Assembly: GCA_037893245.1 (NCBI GenBank)
Contig: JBAIAA010000414.1
Span: 744,001-808,000 of the forward strand
Source of the DNA: Crossaster papposus
Taxonomy: Eukaryota; Echinodermata; Asteroidea; Velatida; Solasteridae
Direction of reading: 5' to 3'
DNA length: 64,000 bases
A program made the translations under genes and the position numbers. Under the pieces are notes generated by a model, which did no database searches, was not told where the DNA came from, and saw only the letters and a program-made list of their open reading frames with translations. Below, one piece after another: positions 46,401-61,400 of this stretch. Position 1 is the first letter of the stretch. Each line of letters begins with the position of its first letter.

Positions 46401-49400
46401 ATTCAGGAATTTTGAGAAAGGTAGATGATGGTACTATTATGAAGGATTTATTTCCAATACACGACATATCTATCTGAACAAGTGAACAATTTGCATGGTT
46501 ATAAAACTTTAAGAATAAACAAAAATAACGGCCGTTTTTTTAATTTTGTTGTTTTAATGTTATATTTGCTCTAATGTACTTTTAACTTGTGCTGAACTAC
46601 TAAATGAAGTTTAATGCCCTTAAGATAAAATCTCTTCTAAGGCATAAATAAAAAAGTGTTATGTTGGCGTAACCCGACCGACCCTAAAAATACGGCCGAC
46701 CCTGGATATTTTTTTTTTCAAGGGACGAAATTTAATGATTAAAATCTATATAAATCTAGTTATAAATACGTTTGAAACCATTTCTGACCGTTTCTCATTG
46801 TTGTGTGTGTGGATTGTGAAAATATTGAACCTGGACACGCTATCGTGTACCACTACCGGCTTAAACAATTAGAAAACATAACATTTTTTTTTTTATGCCT
46901 AATGTTGATCGAGGAGATGAACTGAACAGAAAAGTTGTACGTTCTTAATAATCAAAACTGAACGATGCCAGTATAAGGAAAGGATCCAACATGTTTACCA
47001 AGTTATTCATTAGTTCAATTCTTAAAATTAATTTGCTTAAAACATTTATTCTCCATGCTCTTTAGCAAACTAGATTATTTATTTTAGCTCCTCCTAAAAT
47101 TATCAATCTATTTTTATTAATTATCAAATTATTTGAACGAGAACACTCCTTTTTTTTTAATTTTGCTTTCTTTTATTGTTGCTTTTTTTAAAAGTAACTG
47201 GCTCTGATAATTACATTGTGTATTCTCATAGGTGACAGGAACCAAACTGCAAATATTTCAAAATCGGTAAGTAATTTTGTTTAAGTGCTAGGCAAAAGTG
47301 TATAACTCGTATATTACTAGAAAAAACAAACAGTAATTAAAATTCTTTGAAGAACACAATGTAACACCATTTTTCGTTATGTGACCTGTCACCACAATAT
47401 GAGAGTAAAGTCGGAAAAATTAAAAATTAAGATATTGGTTTTTTCAAATTCTTGAGAAAGAGAGCTTTCCAATGGTACATAACACTTGGGGGGTATTGCA
47501 ATAAATACATTTTACAGCGCTCAAGAAAGTCATGGGTTTCACAATATTTGTGTTTGTGAGAAAACTTACCTAATAAACATCTTAATCAAAAGATTGCAAA
47601 ACAGGACAAGTAAGGTTAGGTTGAGCATAGCAACGGCTATGTTCTAATCATTATTTTTTTTTTTAACTTTCCACACATACAAACTATTGTACAAACAACA
47701 AAGTATCAAAACGTGAGATAGTTACGAGGACCTAATTTGCATTTTTAATTTCCGTGTTGATTAGACCACTAATGGACTTTAATCCAAACACTAACTATGC
47801 AAACACTACGCAAAATCGCGTAATTTAAGAGGTTTTCGATCATCTGATTGCACCCAAAAAATGAGAATATGTAGAGGAGGACTTAGGCTTTCTAAATTAC
47901 GCAAAATCTCAAAATTTACCACCCCTTCATATTTTGACCCCTTTATATCTCCGAATCACATCGTGCAACTTTACTCTCAAATTGTGGCGACAGGACATTT
48001 TATCATTAAGTGATCAAATGCTTTATTCTCAGTATTTCTCTGTTGGTGATTTTATTTAATGTGTGAAATAACTCCTCGGAAATTGTCACAGAATCACACT
48101 TGAAATATATCACAAATCAAATTAATTAACTGCGTTGTATTAAGTTCGCCATAAGAAATTAGCTGTGATACATACAATTTGTTTGGATCGTCACTGTTAA
48201 AGTCCCATTGTAGAATTATGCTATTTACACACTGTGCATGCATGGATTCCTATGTATCCATGTGAAAGAATTACTGCACAAAATGCCATTGCAAACTTTG
48301 TGGCAACACAGGATCCTGCGCTGACCATGAGCAGCCAATCAGCTGCGGGGTTGGCAAACTTTCTAATGAATATGCATTACCAGATGGTAGTATTATGTAG
48401 GCTTGTGTGTGTGGTACTTTGCAAAAGGACATTGCACTGTATTACATAGAAACCCACTGTATGTTTATTGTGTGAATGTAGCCTTACTAAAAATTCAATA
48501 ATTTGGAAGCAGTACACTATGAAGGTCTGAGTGTGTACATAAGTAAGGGCTTCTCTTGTACCAATGGCATTAGAAATTGGGGGGAAATTGATGATTCTGC
48601 ACAGCATCAGCTTCTTAGGTGGGAAACTTGTTCATGGCTATACAGAGCTCTTTAACCAGTTCGCGCCGGATGACGTATATAAACGCAAAAATTTCCCCAA
48701 ATTCAAAACGGATGACGAATAAATACGCCAAGTTCAAGTTCGGAAATGTATGTCAGCAGCGCGCAAGGCCGGAAGTGCGTGGGTGTGCTACCCAGCACTA
48801 TCGGCCTGAACACGCTTCGGATCGAGTTTCGTTAAAAATAATCCCGCCCGTCGGCTCGGCGATGTAAAAATAATCCCGGCGCGAACTGGTTAACAGCTTT
48901 CTGGCCATGCATATATATCAACATTTTTGTTAGGATTTCTTGACAAAAATTGCATTTTACTTTTTGTAAAAAACACAAGATTCTAAATAAGATACAGTGA
49001 TATTACACTATATATTGTTAATTAGCCAATCAGATTAGAGGGTTTGGACCAATGAGAGCTTATGTTACACCAAACTTTCAGCCAATGGGGCGACATCTTA
49101 GTCTGCTAGCTAGTTTTAGTGGAAAAATGTATGCAATGTTTAAGCTCACTTTGTCACAGTCCTTTGTGCAAAGCACAACAATAACAATTAACTGTAAAAT
49201 TGCCCACCTCCACCCCGTCACCTCCGTGCAACTTTGCATGGGGACAAATTATTTTTGCATTGTGAAATACATTTACGTTTTATGCCCTACTTAATCACAT
49301 TGGTTTCCTGGATGTTCACCAAGAGCCATATTATTCCTTCTGTTGGTTTAGACAGAGGATAATTCTACTGTAATGTTAACTACATTAATTCTAATGCCAA

Positions 49401-52400
49401 TTATCTAACAAAGATTGACTTGGATGTTCTTTTGTACAATGGGGCATTTTTGGACGGGAATTTGACAGACACAGGTTAAAAGATTTTCATGGCGCTATCG
49501 TAACAGCCAATAAGTCTATTCCAGTTAATATTAATTGCCATCATACAATGTACATAATATGACAGTAATTTCAATTTGTTGTGACAGGCACTGTAATGGC
49601 TCCCTGGAAGTTCATTAGGGGTCATTCCTCCCGTAGCTCCTTGCGTTAAGCGGGGGAACATCCGGTGCCTGGATGGTTTACTAGTTCAATTTTGATATTT
49701 TCATTCAAGAGTTTCTTAACCGGTGTTGAAATGCCTTTTCGTCTTGGATATTTTGTATGGCCTGGTGTTGCCATTTTGTTATGGTTATTGTGTCACATCC
49801 ATTATGTAACTGGGTCGGGCGTGCCCTCGTTATCAGGGTCTGGTGTGCCCTATGTATCAGGGTCTGGTTGTGACAGGGTCTGGTGTGCCCTAATTTTCAT
49901 GGTCTGGTTCCATATGGTGGGCCTGGTGTGCCCTATTCATGGCTGGGTTGGTAAACCCAGGGGGTCCGGTGTGCCCCACTCTAATTCATTTGTTTGCCAG
50001 TTTGCCCATAGCAATGGTATCTGGCAATATTGTGTTTCAGAATAAAATAGAGCTGTGGCATAATCCATTCAAACAAGTTTATGGTGTGTTGCTTATTTCA
50101 TCAGTCTGAGAATAAGTCACATATGTCTGAATGCCTCTTACCAACGCATGTATCGTTCCATTCCTTGTATCCTTGAGTGCACTGACAACTGTAGCTATCC
50201 ACCAACGGTAGGCACCGGCCTATAGCTGGTTCCCCACAGGGATTGCCTAAACATGGATCAGCTGGATAAAGAAGTTGATCACTGTTTTATTTATTTATTA
50301 TTTAAAAAAAAAATTACCCACTCTAGCGACAAGACAAAATCAACTTCAGGTGTTTAAACAATAATTTATAAATACCTTAGACAGTTAAAAGTAGGATACA
50401 CCATTTGCAGATATCGAAAATATTTACTACCAAATTATTAAGAAATATCTTACTCATTTGAAAGTAAATAATTATTCTAGGCATCCAGCTAAATGATTGC
50501 GCTAGATATCCTGTAATTATTCCGAAAAATAAAAATGTATAAAGAAAAATTCGCTGTCCGGCGATCGTGAATCTTTCTTTATAAATTTATATTTTTTGGA
50601 CATTGACGCGTGCCCTGCCCCAATGTCCATTTTTTTAAATGTATTAAAATGTATGCGATTTCAATTTTTTGGGGGCGAATATCATGTCGTCACAATAAAA
50701 TCGCTGTATCGTCCAGCGCTACTGTGAGGGCAAAGATGGTTATTGTGGTTAATTCAGCGGCTTTGCACTGGAATGGCAGCATCGAGCTGTATACTTCCCA
50801 GGGAGCTGGAATGTTTCGTTCACCCAATGATTAGGAATAATAATAATGTGAAACGCTTTGATCTTGTTAAAGGCACTATATACAAATCCGTTATTATTAT
50901 TATTATTATTATTATTATAATCACGTGACGTACCATAACATGCATAATCGCTGCTTCATCAGTCAAATGTCTGTTACGTCACGTAATTATGCATGCAACA
51001 TCACACGCGCATGTAAATGCAACACAATTGTGCTCAAATTTTTTCTAGCGCTTATGTGGGTTAGCCAAGACGTTCTATAAGAAGGTCATGGCGTGGTTTA
51101 CGGCGTACGTTAGAGGGCGCCCACATCAGCAGTCTACGCGCGCTGCATACCCTAATTAGGATGTCTTGCAACAAAGACTATAGGTGCCAACTGAAATCTG
51201 AAAACCAAATTCCATGACTTTTTCAGGACTTTTCCAGGACTTTTCAGGACTAAAATATAGCAATTTCCATGACATTTAAAGCCATTTTGCAGAGAAAAGT
51301 GGTTATGATACTGATGAAGCACTGTTGTTGGGCTAAACACTTGTTAGCTTTTGAAAATAAGTTTTAATTAACACTAACTTCTTTGTGTAATTTACATGGG
51401 GCCATATCATTCTCGCAAATCCCAACACCAAATGGAAAACTGTGCACACAAACTGTTGGACTCTGATTCTGGAGATATGCCTATAACCTAGTTTAAAGGT
51501 ATAGGTTACACCATTTGCAGATATTGAAAAAATTTACTACAGAATTATTAAGAAATATCTTACTCATCTGAAAGTAAATAATGATTCTAGGCATCCAGCA
51601 AAATGATTGCGCTAGAAATCCTTTAATTATTCTGAAAATAATAATTTGATAAAGAAAAATTCGAGATCACAGGACGACAATCGCAAAAAAACACAAATAA
51701 CATAAGAAATAACTGCTCGACGCCGGTTGAAAACGAACGCTGTTTTTCGTGCTTTTCTCGGCATTCATATGATTGTAAAACTTCGGACAGGTTAGTTAAA
51801 CAATAATTACTATAAAATACAACCCCCCAAATCCACCCATTCATGGTAATTCAAGCAATTACCAATGGTGTATACTACCTTTAAGGGTCCCGTTACTCAT
51901 CCTAACAGATCCCAACAAAACCTGTAGTTTGACAGGATGGGGATTGGTAGGGTTAATAATGGCCTTCTTCTCCCCCAACAGGCATCCGATCCACCCACCT
52001 TAATATAAAAATAATCTAAAATAACCCTTGCATGATCTTGGTTTCCACGATTTTTCCTCCAATTTTCCATGACTTGTCCATGACTTGTCCATGACTTTCC
52101 AGGACAACTTTTTCCCCATGTTTTTCCATGACTGTGAGAACCCTAAGGGAAGTATGTTACCTATTAACTGGATTGGGTTGCTTGCCGATGTCTTGCAGAC
52201 TGTTTCCTCCTCTTCTGAATCTAGACAACTTTTGGTGGAAGGTCTGGGGTTAACCTAAAGATAGAAGAAAAAAATAGAACTTCACTTATCAGTACAAAAA
52301 GGGGAACCTACTTGCCATCTTCAATTTTACATGGGTTCACTTTTTAACAGTCCCATATATAATAGAATTAAATCAACAAATTTCTTTTCTTTAAGCTTTG

Positions 52401-55400
52401 GAACTTGTTAGTCTGGATCCCTGAACTCACAAAGCCAAGACGTGTATATTGTAGGCCAGGTAGCCATTGACAAAATCAGCTGCAGACAATGTAGCTATGA
52501 CATAATGCAGGCAACGTAGCTATGTTTAGATGCTGCAACATTTCAGATATAACAACTTTTCTAAAAATGAGAGCAATTAAGCTTCGATATTATACAAAAC
52601 CGAAAACAAATCTGGATTGGCGACTGCCATATTCTGTTGTTTATTTTCCAACCATTTTAGAATGTCATGGTTACGGTGTTCGACTCATGTACGATGGTGC
52701 TTGGGTTCGAACCCGACCAGGAACATGGTGTTTGTGCCCTTGGGCAAGACACTTGACTACAATTGCCTCTCTCCACCCAGGAGTATAAATGGGTACCTGT
52801 GAGGGTCAAGGCCGATTGAGCGCCTATAAACGGCTGCCGCATGGTCCAGGGCCTGATGAATGGGGTAATAATTGTAAAGTGCTTTGAGATCGTTGATACG
52901 ATGTAAAGCGCTATATAAGCATGAACATTATTTATTATTATTTTACTCCCGGAAACATTCGACAATCACAAACATTACCCGAATGTCAACGGTTTCGAAA
53001 ATGGGAAGAATTCCTACCGTTTTAGATGGAGGTTTGTGAAAAACAAATCTGTGCGAGGATCCGGTAAATGTAAAAATAATCCCGCGTGAAATGGTAACTA
53101 AGCCAGTAATACAACAGGTAAAACATTTCTGGTATGGTCAATATGACAAAATAATAATACAACTTGAATGATGAGGTGTAGTTAAGCGGTTCATTGTCAT
53201 TTTGCGTGACTTACCTTAGCAATATACTCTAGGCCTTTGTCCAGAGCAGAGATATCAAACCTGTGTACTAACGTGGAAACAAGTTCCTGTGACGGTGGGC
53301 ATATCCTGTCAATAGCATCACTCTGTTAAACCAGATCATAAGGCAGAAATCCAAAATAGTCAGGCAGATTGGTGACATTTTCTTTTAATCAAATGATAAA
53401 AGCAGGAAATATAGCACACAGTCAGAGTATGTCATGAGAAAGATATTTGGTAGGGGCATCGCAGAGGCCTTTGAAAAAATATCGATAGAATGACGAGCAT
53501 TGTTATACCTATGTCTTGGATACTATTTGAATTGGTCTGGGATGATCACGTGTCCGGTGATACCATATCAGTGTGGTGTGCTATCACCTCTGCTGTTCTT
53601 TGAGCTGTATATCATTGGTACCGGTACCCGCACAATTATCACCTACACACTATTGACGATAGTAATTGTAGTGGAGCAGCGAACGAACAAATAATCAGCT
53701 GTTTTGAGCGTGCGTGATAGGTTCATTTCGTTTGCGTTGCACAACCAGCACTGCATTTTTTTGCGTGATTTCTACAGTAAAAAAAAATGTTTATACTTCA
53801 ACGTTTCTTATCTTCAGTCCTCATAATGTCTGCTGAGCTTCAAGACAGAGGTATATGAACAAAACAATTGTTGACTGCTGTGATGTGGGATATGACGTTT
53901 TGAATACCTCAGATGCTATGCGTCCCTCGAGTGTTCAAAACGTAATATCCCACATCACAGGAGTCAACAATTTTTAAATGACAGCCATTTTGAAATTGTT
54001 GAAATCTGCAAAGGCCCTATAGCCAAATATCTTTCCATGACATAATATTACTATGATTGTGTGCCAAAATCCAATTTTTTACTAATCTGCTTGACTATTG
54101 AAGAGTTATAAAAAAAATAATCCTGAATTTTCGGGGAGGGGATGCAATGTTGAAGACATTTTTGGGTATGGGGATGCAAAAGGAAGGGGATGGGGCAAAG
54201 TGTCAATTACAAACAACAAAATAACTACATGTATAACTGAAACGATCAACTTATTAATAATAGGCCAGTTTGATTTTTCCACTGCCCAGGTGCACATTGG
54301 TGCAGGTCAGGGGTCATTCGGGATAATCGGATGCCCATCAAAAGTGCTAATGTGCGTTGCTCAAGAGTTTTGCATGGTTATTATACAGCGATATCACTTT
54401 TTGAATTGAAAATATCTTGAGATCGCTATAAGAGCAACATATTTGGATTGTTCAGCTTTTGAAAGAAAAATGGATTTAACGTGCCTAAGATTGTTAGATT
54501 TTGTAAATTTGGAAAACTAGTACATTTTCCGGTACACGCGTAACCAAACCGGTTGTAACTTCCGCATCATGTATTGCATTAATTTTGTTAAATATTGTTA
54601 AATAAATTTTCTTTTTAATCCTGTAACATGTTAAAGGGATTGATCAATTAGCAACCAATTGCCAATTACTTCTTGAACACTTTAATACAAGCATGTTTCA
54701 TAGCAGTCGTTCACTCGCACACTGCATATACATGTAGCAGCCTGATTGTTTTAGCGCTCCCCATACATTATGTTCTGTTACAGACGTTGCACGACGCTCA
54801 CAGACAAATTGACGTTCACGTAACATTCGCATCACCAATTTTATCCCAAACGACCTTTGACCTGCACTACTCCATCGAGCCACTAAACTGGCTTATCCCA
54901 TCACACCCACCGTGTTAACATCTATGTAGATTTTAGGAGCCCCTGGAGAAGTTTCGTAGATGAAAATCCTATACTTGTCAAATCTATAGCTCGCCGGAGC
55001 CACGTTAAATTTGACCTCCAGTGTGTCATATTCGCCACTACTGAATTGTTGAACTGCATTGAAACACTCTGGTTCCCAACGAGCTGTGAGTAGGTTAGTG
55101 GTAAAGGAGGCAAATCATGCAAAAAAAGGGAGAAAATCATGCAAGAAGTTGTTAGGAATAAAACAAACAAATGATATAAAATCATGCAAATTTAAACACA
55201 AAATCTGGTATTTCTGTTCTATTTTGTCAGAAAATTTGTTAGCCAAAAATTACCAAAAAACCTAAAACTAAAAAAACATGACACATGCAATTTCTTTCAT
55301 TTTCAAATAAGTTAAAAGGGGCTAATATTTCGATCTGAAGAAGATCGTGTTTAAGATCAAAATATTAGGCCCTCTTAACTTATTTGATTTATATATTTAT

Positions 55401-58400
55401 GGTCATGATTCCAACCAGTAAGCAGTTTGCAGCAGTTTTAATCGTATTTATCTTTCCTTTTAAGAACGACAACCACAAGTTACATTAATGTGAAGCCAAA
55501 AAAAGGTATTGTTAGTGTTTTTGTATACTCTTTGAACAATGATAGTTATGGTATTTGTGATCGGCTCTACAAAAAAACAGGTATTAAGTCGCATTGTGCA
55601 TTATCATGTATTAATAAATACCTAGGAGAGTTCAAAGCTTCTGATTGGTCAAGACTCGATCACGTGAAGGGGATTATCACGCAGTAATTGACCGGGCTTT
55701 CAAAAATTGAAGCAAATTCACTGTTTATTTTCTAAATAAAAACTTTATTAAAAGAAATAACAGGGTGAGGACCCGGTCATTACTGCGTGATAATTGACCG
55801 GGTTGGGCGATGACCAATGGTAATAGACCGAGCCGAAGGCGAGGTCTATTACCAGCTATTACCTGCTCAACCTGCTCAACGTTGAGAGGGTGCAAATGTT
55901 GTCTAAATGTTATTTCCGTTTTTTGTCACGAATGACATTTTTAATATTCACAGTTTCAGGTTTCATTCACAGAATTGTTGATTTTGATGAGCAAGAGTGA
56001 GAAAACGACTATTTTGTGTGCATCGTTCTGTTGTACTACAACAGAGCCAACTATTTGAAAGCCCGTTTTCTCAGTTTGTGTATTTTGAACTCCAAGGAAG
56101 TAATCAATATGCAAACATGTCATATCGCCAGAACTCTGAAACTCTATTAAATACCCAATGAAAGCTGATGTTGTGAGCCTTCCAACCAACCTTTTTGCGA
56201 CATAATTAATACTCATTTTTGTAGAGCATGTCACATTTAAACTCAACCAAACTATATTTCGTAAAATCTTTGTTTTCTCAGTTTGTGTATTCTCCAACTC
56301 CTCATCCCACCAACAAATTCAAATAGTTTGTTCAAATGCCTACCCTCCATACTAGTCTGACATCGGATGTCATCCTGCTTGCTTGGATCATGGCAACCTG
56401 AAAAGAAAAGATCGATGGAATGAAAACAAGCACTTCAAGTTTCTCCTTTGCCAAAGAAATTTGAGAAACTTTGATGGAAAACCTTTTATTGTTCACAGTT
56501 GCACTCGTGGCATGCAAGGCTGGACACACAACTTTAATCGCTATTAGGGCTGCGCACTTCCAAATAATTCAGTATCTAATTATTTGAAAATGCACTTGAC
56601 CGAATATTTGAATATTCAAAACTCAACGATCAATTTTTTACACATTTACTGGCCAAAGGTTGCCTACACAGTGAGCTGGTTAAAATGTGCAAACGGCGAT
56701 GGATATTATGGGCTGATGGAGTGTTTTACGATAAATACTGTATAACTATCTTGGGACTTAATAATACCCAGATAAAAGAATGAGACCAATAAATAGGTTG
56801 CAACCAAAACAGTTAATGTCAGCATTGGCCAATACAAAATACAACTTTATGATTTGATATAACATCACAGCCATGTGTGCACGTGCATACGTTTTTCTTT
56901 TTGAATAATTCAAACTGGCAAAAAATATTTAAATGCTCGATAGATGAACAAATATTTGGTATATTCAGGACAGCCCTAGTTATAGTCAGGCAGATTGGTG
57001 ACAAATGTTTGAATAATTATTATTATTTATTTTTATTGCAAATCGCCTATCACAAGGCCAAGCCACTCGAGGTGTGGGCTACTAGAAGAAAGTGTAGAAG
57101 AACCAGCCCCTCACACTGAAACAAGACAATCTGATCTCTTCACAGTATGAATAGTGTTGGGATGGGTAAACTAGTTCACTATAGGCAAGGCACCCATATT
57201 ACAAATTTTATCCCTCAAAGATCAAATTATTTATAAGCAGGAACATGGAATTACCGCGTAGGCCGCTTCAGGCCCCCAGCGTAGCTAGCAATGCGTGTAT
57301 AAACCGCGCTGAGTCTAAGCTGCAAGAAAACTGTACATGCATAAAAGACAAGATTGTGACTGGAAAGTTTTCCAACGGCCAGAATAAACCAATCAGATCA
57401 CGGGAATGCTAACCAATATTCATGCGGTGTTATACCACGGCCAACCAAGCCATGCGGTCACTTTTGTATCAGCCTTCGGCGAATAAACACTTTGAAAACG
57501 TTGTTTTGAGAACGTTTTCAATAAAATTCGTTTGGCTGAGGCATGTAGTCACACAAATCATGACCGTGTGTGTATCATTTATTTATCTGCTTATAATGTG
57601 TAGAAGTGTCATAGCCCAGGCTGGACTCGAACCCCCAACCTGCAGAACTACCCACAGACCACGAATCCAATGCTCCTGACAAGGCCACGGCACTTCCACA
57701 AAATGATAAAAGCATGACATTTGGCACATGAACGCAGTATACATGTATGTAACGAGAAAGATATTTGTCCATAGGGCGATATAGCAGATTTGTCTTTTCA
57801 AAATGGCTGCCATTGCTTGTTATTCTACCTATAGTTTTCATCTGCGATGGCCCTCTAGCCATATATCGTTCTCATGACATACTCTGACTGTGTGCCAAAT
57901 TTAATACTTTTATCATCAAGTGAACAATTCTATCATACTTTGCACCAATCTTTCCGACTAATCTGTCGAGCTGCAAAATATTTAAAATTCAAGTAATTGT
58001 TCAATAAAAAAAAAATATTTGTATCATGTCTCATTCAAACAGAAAATCTTTTTTGTTTTGCAAAAAAAAATAGCTATTAAAAATATATATATATGTGACC
58101 CACTCTGGAAAAATGAGTCTGAAGTGTTAAAAATGTTTTGTTTTTTTCAATTTTACAGTTGGTCAGAAAAAGCAGGAAATAAGCTTTTATTTGATATGGC
58201 ACAACTCTGTAGTGTAATGCATCGGTCTTCTACAATTTTGTAAAATTTGCCTTTTTTCAGTTATATTTAAAATGTCTTTGAAAAGAAATGAAGATTTACA
58301 ATTGTAGCGCTTCAGCAAATGCTATGGTAACTTGTAAGAGAATGACAAAACCTGTATTAAATTTAATTTAGGGATCACAACAATCTTTTCAATCGATCAG

Positions 58401-61400
58401 ATCTGAAAATATAGGTGTCGGAGAAACCAAAATGCCTTAAAACCAAAACATTTTTTGTTGAAAGAAAAATCACTTCCGAGACAATAAACAGCCCTTTACA
58501 TAAAAATGTATTTTCCGACAGACTCATTTTTGCAGAGCGGGTCACATATATGCTTGAGTCATATACCTGTGGGTGTATAATAGTTCTGAACTTTAGTATC
58601 GTCTGGGTCCACAGGGATCGGGTCTACAGGCAACGTGCGCACAGTGTACAAATACTGAATGCCTGGCTTTAAACCACAGAAACACTGCATGGAGAACACA
58701 CGCTGTATTCAGGAAATAAAAAAACACGTTTGTTTATTTGTTTATTTGTTTGTTTTAGGAGAACACCAATATCATTTCAAACAAAACACTGTTTAAATGT
58801 ATAAGTTAATCTCTCTGTGCTTGTGTGCTGTGTGACAAACATTAACTAGAAAGTGAAGAAGTTGTCTCTAAATGATGCAATAGAAGATGAACAAAATTCC
58901 ACATTGACTCATTATATGACTACGAAGCACAGCCTGAGATCGAAAGTGTTTGATTTTTCCAGAGGGAGGAAAACCAGAGGACCCAGAGAAAAACCCTTGT
59001 GGCACAGGAGAGAAAAAACGCACAACTCTACTCACATGGTCTGAGAGGCGAGCGCTTTACGCACAAGCCACCTGTGCCACACAATAAATCCACACATTTT
59101 GAACTAGTCCTTGCATATATCCACACAAAAAAATTACCTGGTTTATCTATGACAAACCATTTTACAGACATTGACAATCTAGCTTAATACAAACATGCCA
59201 CTGCTTTCTTCAGTTTTAACAATAAAAGCTTTTGTATTAAAAAGCCAGTTCGGTATTTCAACTGCACATGTGCACAAAAAGAATTGAAGATTTTTCTCAT
59301 GGGATAAACGCGGAAGATGCACACCAGGCTAAGGGGAATGTGGTAACATTATTCCATATTCTGTGCATTTTTTTGTGCAATCAAAAAGATGATGGAAAGT
59401 TTTGTTTAAACAAAAGGTTGGACACACAAGACACCTGAAAACTCTTCGCTTTCCAAACTTTTTTTTTTTTTTTTAATGTTACTTTAAAGCACACTGATCT
59501 CTGTAAATTTGTTAGTACCCGCTATGCTTTTGCACACACGTGATGAAATGTTTTTCTCAAAACAAAAATAATTGTCAAATCTTTGTGTGCGCATGCACAG
59601 TTGGAATACCGAACCAGTTAATGTTGGTCATTTAACTTACATCTTTTACTGCATAGTAATCCAAACCTATATCGCTGAAGTTGAGGTTAAGGCAATAGTT
59701 TTGGTTCATATCTGGATAGCCTACCCCTTGAAGCGAAAGCTGTATCCCTTTCACTTTGTTTGCCACTACGGATAATAAAATTGAAAAAAATAATGAAATA
59801 AGCAAATGCAAAAAGGCTAATAAGTCAAGTGGCTATGGTGTTTGACTCATGCACGGTGGTGTGTGGGTTCGAATCCTGCCAGGAACATGGTGTTTGTGCC
59901 CTTGGGCCAAGACACTCAACTACAATTTGAGCGATTCACAAAGCTGCTGTTGGAGGCGCAAATCCTGCTATCCCCGCAGTGCATTATGGGGAAAAGCTGG
60001 CATCGGTTTTAAAAACAGTATTCATTTTGCATGAACTCATCAGTTTTTACGTCTTTTTGGACACGCACGATTAAAGTTTTATTTTTTTTCTGCAAATAAC
60101 AATATTTTAATTAACGATGCTGCCGGATACATTTTTGTTTGTTTTAAACCTCGCGTGAACAATGAAGAATAGATATTTCACTACAGTATGATATATGAAA
60201 GAAGTCGACCGTAAAGTTTAAAAGTGGCTCTTTTGAGTCAAACGCTTGGTGGCGCACTGCATTGTGAATCGCCCAAATTGCCTCTCTACACCCAGAAGTA
60301 TAAATGGGTAGTGGGAGGATCAAGGCCGATCGAGCGCTGATATGGGCTACTGTGTGGCCCCTAGGTGCCCTGTTGAACATGGCTAATAAAAGCACTTTGA
60401 GATTGTTGATACAATGCAAAACAGCATGACAATAGATCGATCCGGATTTGACCATAAGCCCCGCCCACCTTAGCAACGGCATGGCGACGCCCTTATTTTG
60501 GTCAAGTTGCGTACTTGTGAACGTACATGCACGGCTACATGTAGGCGTAGAACACGTACAACAAAAATATTGATTTAAACTTTTTAGGCAGGACAAAATA
60601 ACTATCAGCAAGCGGGCGAACTAAAAGGATGACCATTATTTTAAGGAGGGGTATATACCGGTATGTACAGTTCATGAAGGATGGTTAAGTCACAGTTGGG
60701 GTACATATGAAGCATGAGAGAAGAAAGACCATATGTCAATTTTATGAACGGTGTATCTGTATATGTTGCTTGGTAAGTACCAGTACTGAAATAAATCACG
60801 TATTTTGTCACAACAGGATTAAACCATAGCCTAATTAGACTGCTATTCATGTAGAGCATTAATATTAACTCGACATCCTACCTATACTGTCCTTGTTTAT
60901 CTTCTTGACATTTCCGCGATCAGAATGGGGCCGCCGTTCACGTCACAGTTCAACGATAATTCTCATTTTCAAGATTTGTTTTGGTATTTAAAGGAAAAAA
61001 TGATGTCGTGATCCAAGTACCGGGTGTGTTACTTATATTTCATGACCATTTCATCCATATTTTTTACCATTCCTTAACTCCGTACAGCCGTATTTTGAGT
61101 GACAAATACGGTGCCTTTTCGTACCGAAGCAATTGGTTTGTGCATACACTTTTCTAAGCGCATGTGATCGAGTTTGACCGAGCTAATGATGGACCACGCC
61201 TGTAGCAACCGTTGCTAAGTTACCTTATTAAAACTCGTAATCTTATTGGTCAATGCGCAGCGTTTGATTGGCACTCCGGATCGGTCTATTATTACATGCA
61301 TTTAATAATAGTGGACACTTCCTTGAAAAGTTATTGATAAGTATTAAATTGTTAACCTTATAAGCAGAACAGAAAAGAATTATAATAATAAACAAGCAGA

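Larger units (their letters stand above)
46356..50141 (-). other. Gene B intron 10 (between EGF1 and EGF2)
   Basis: 3.8 kb holding an inverted-repeat element at 47378-48003 and a TTAA MITE at 48656-48889. At 49800-49990 a loose G/T-rich repeat (ggtctggtgtgccct) recurs about every 25-60 bp. No coding evidence. Confidence 0.6.

Noticed and set aside
60144..60611. 155 aa open frame on the minus strand
   Set aside because: It covers the right half of a SINE and a nested MITE, and no conserved motif is seen.
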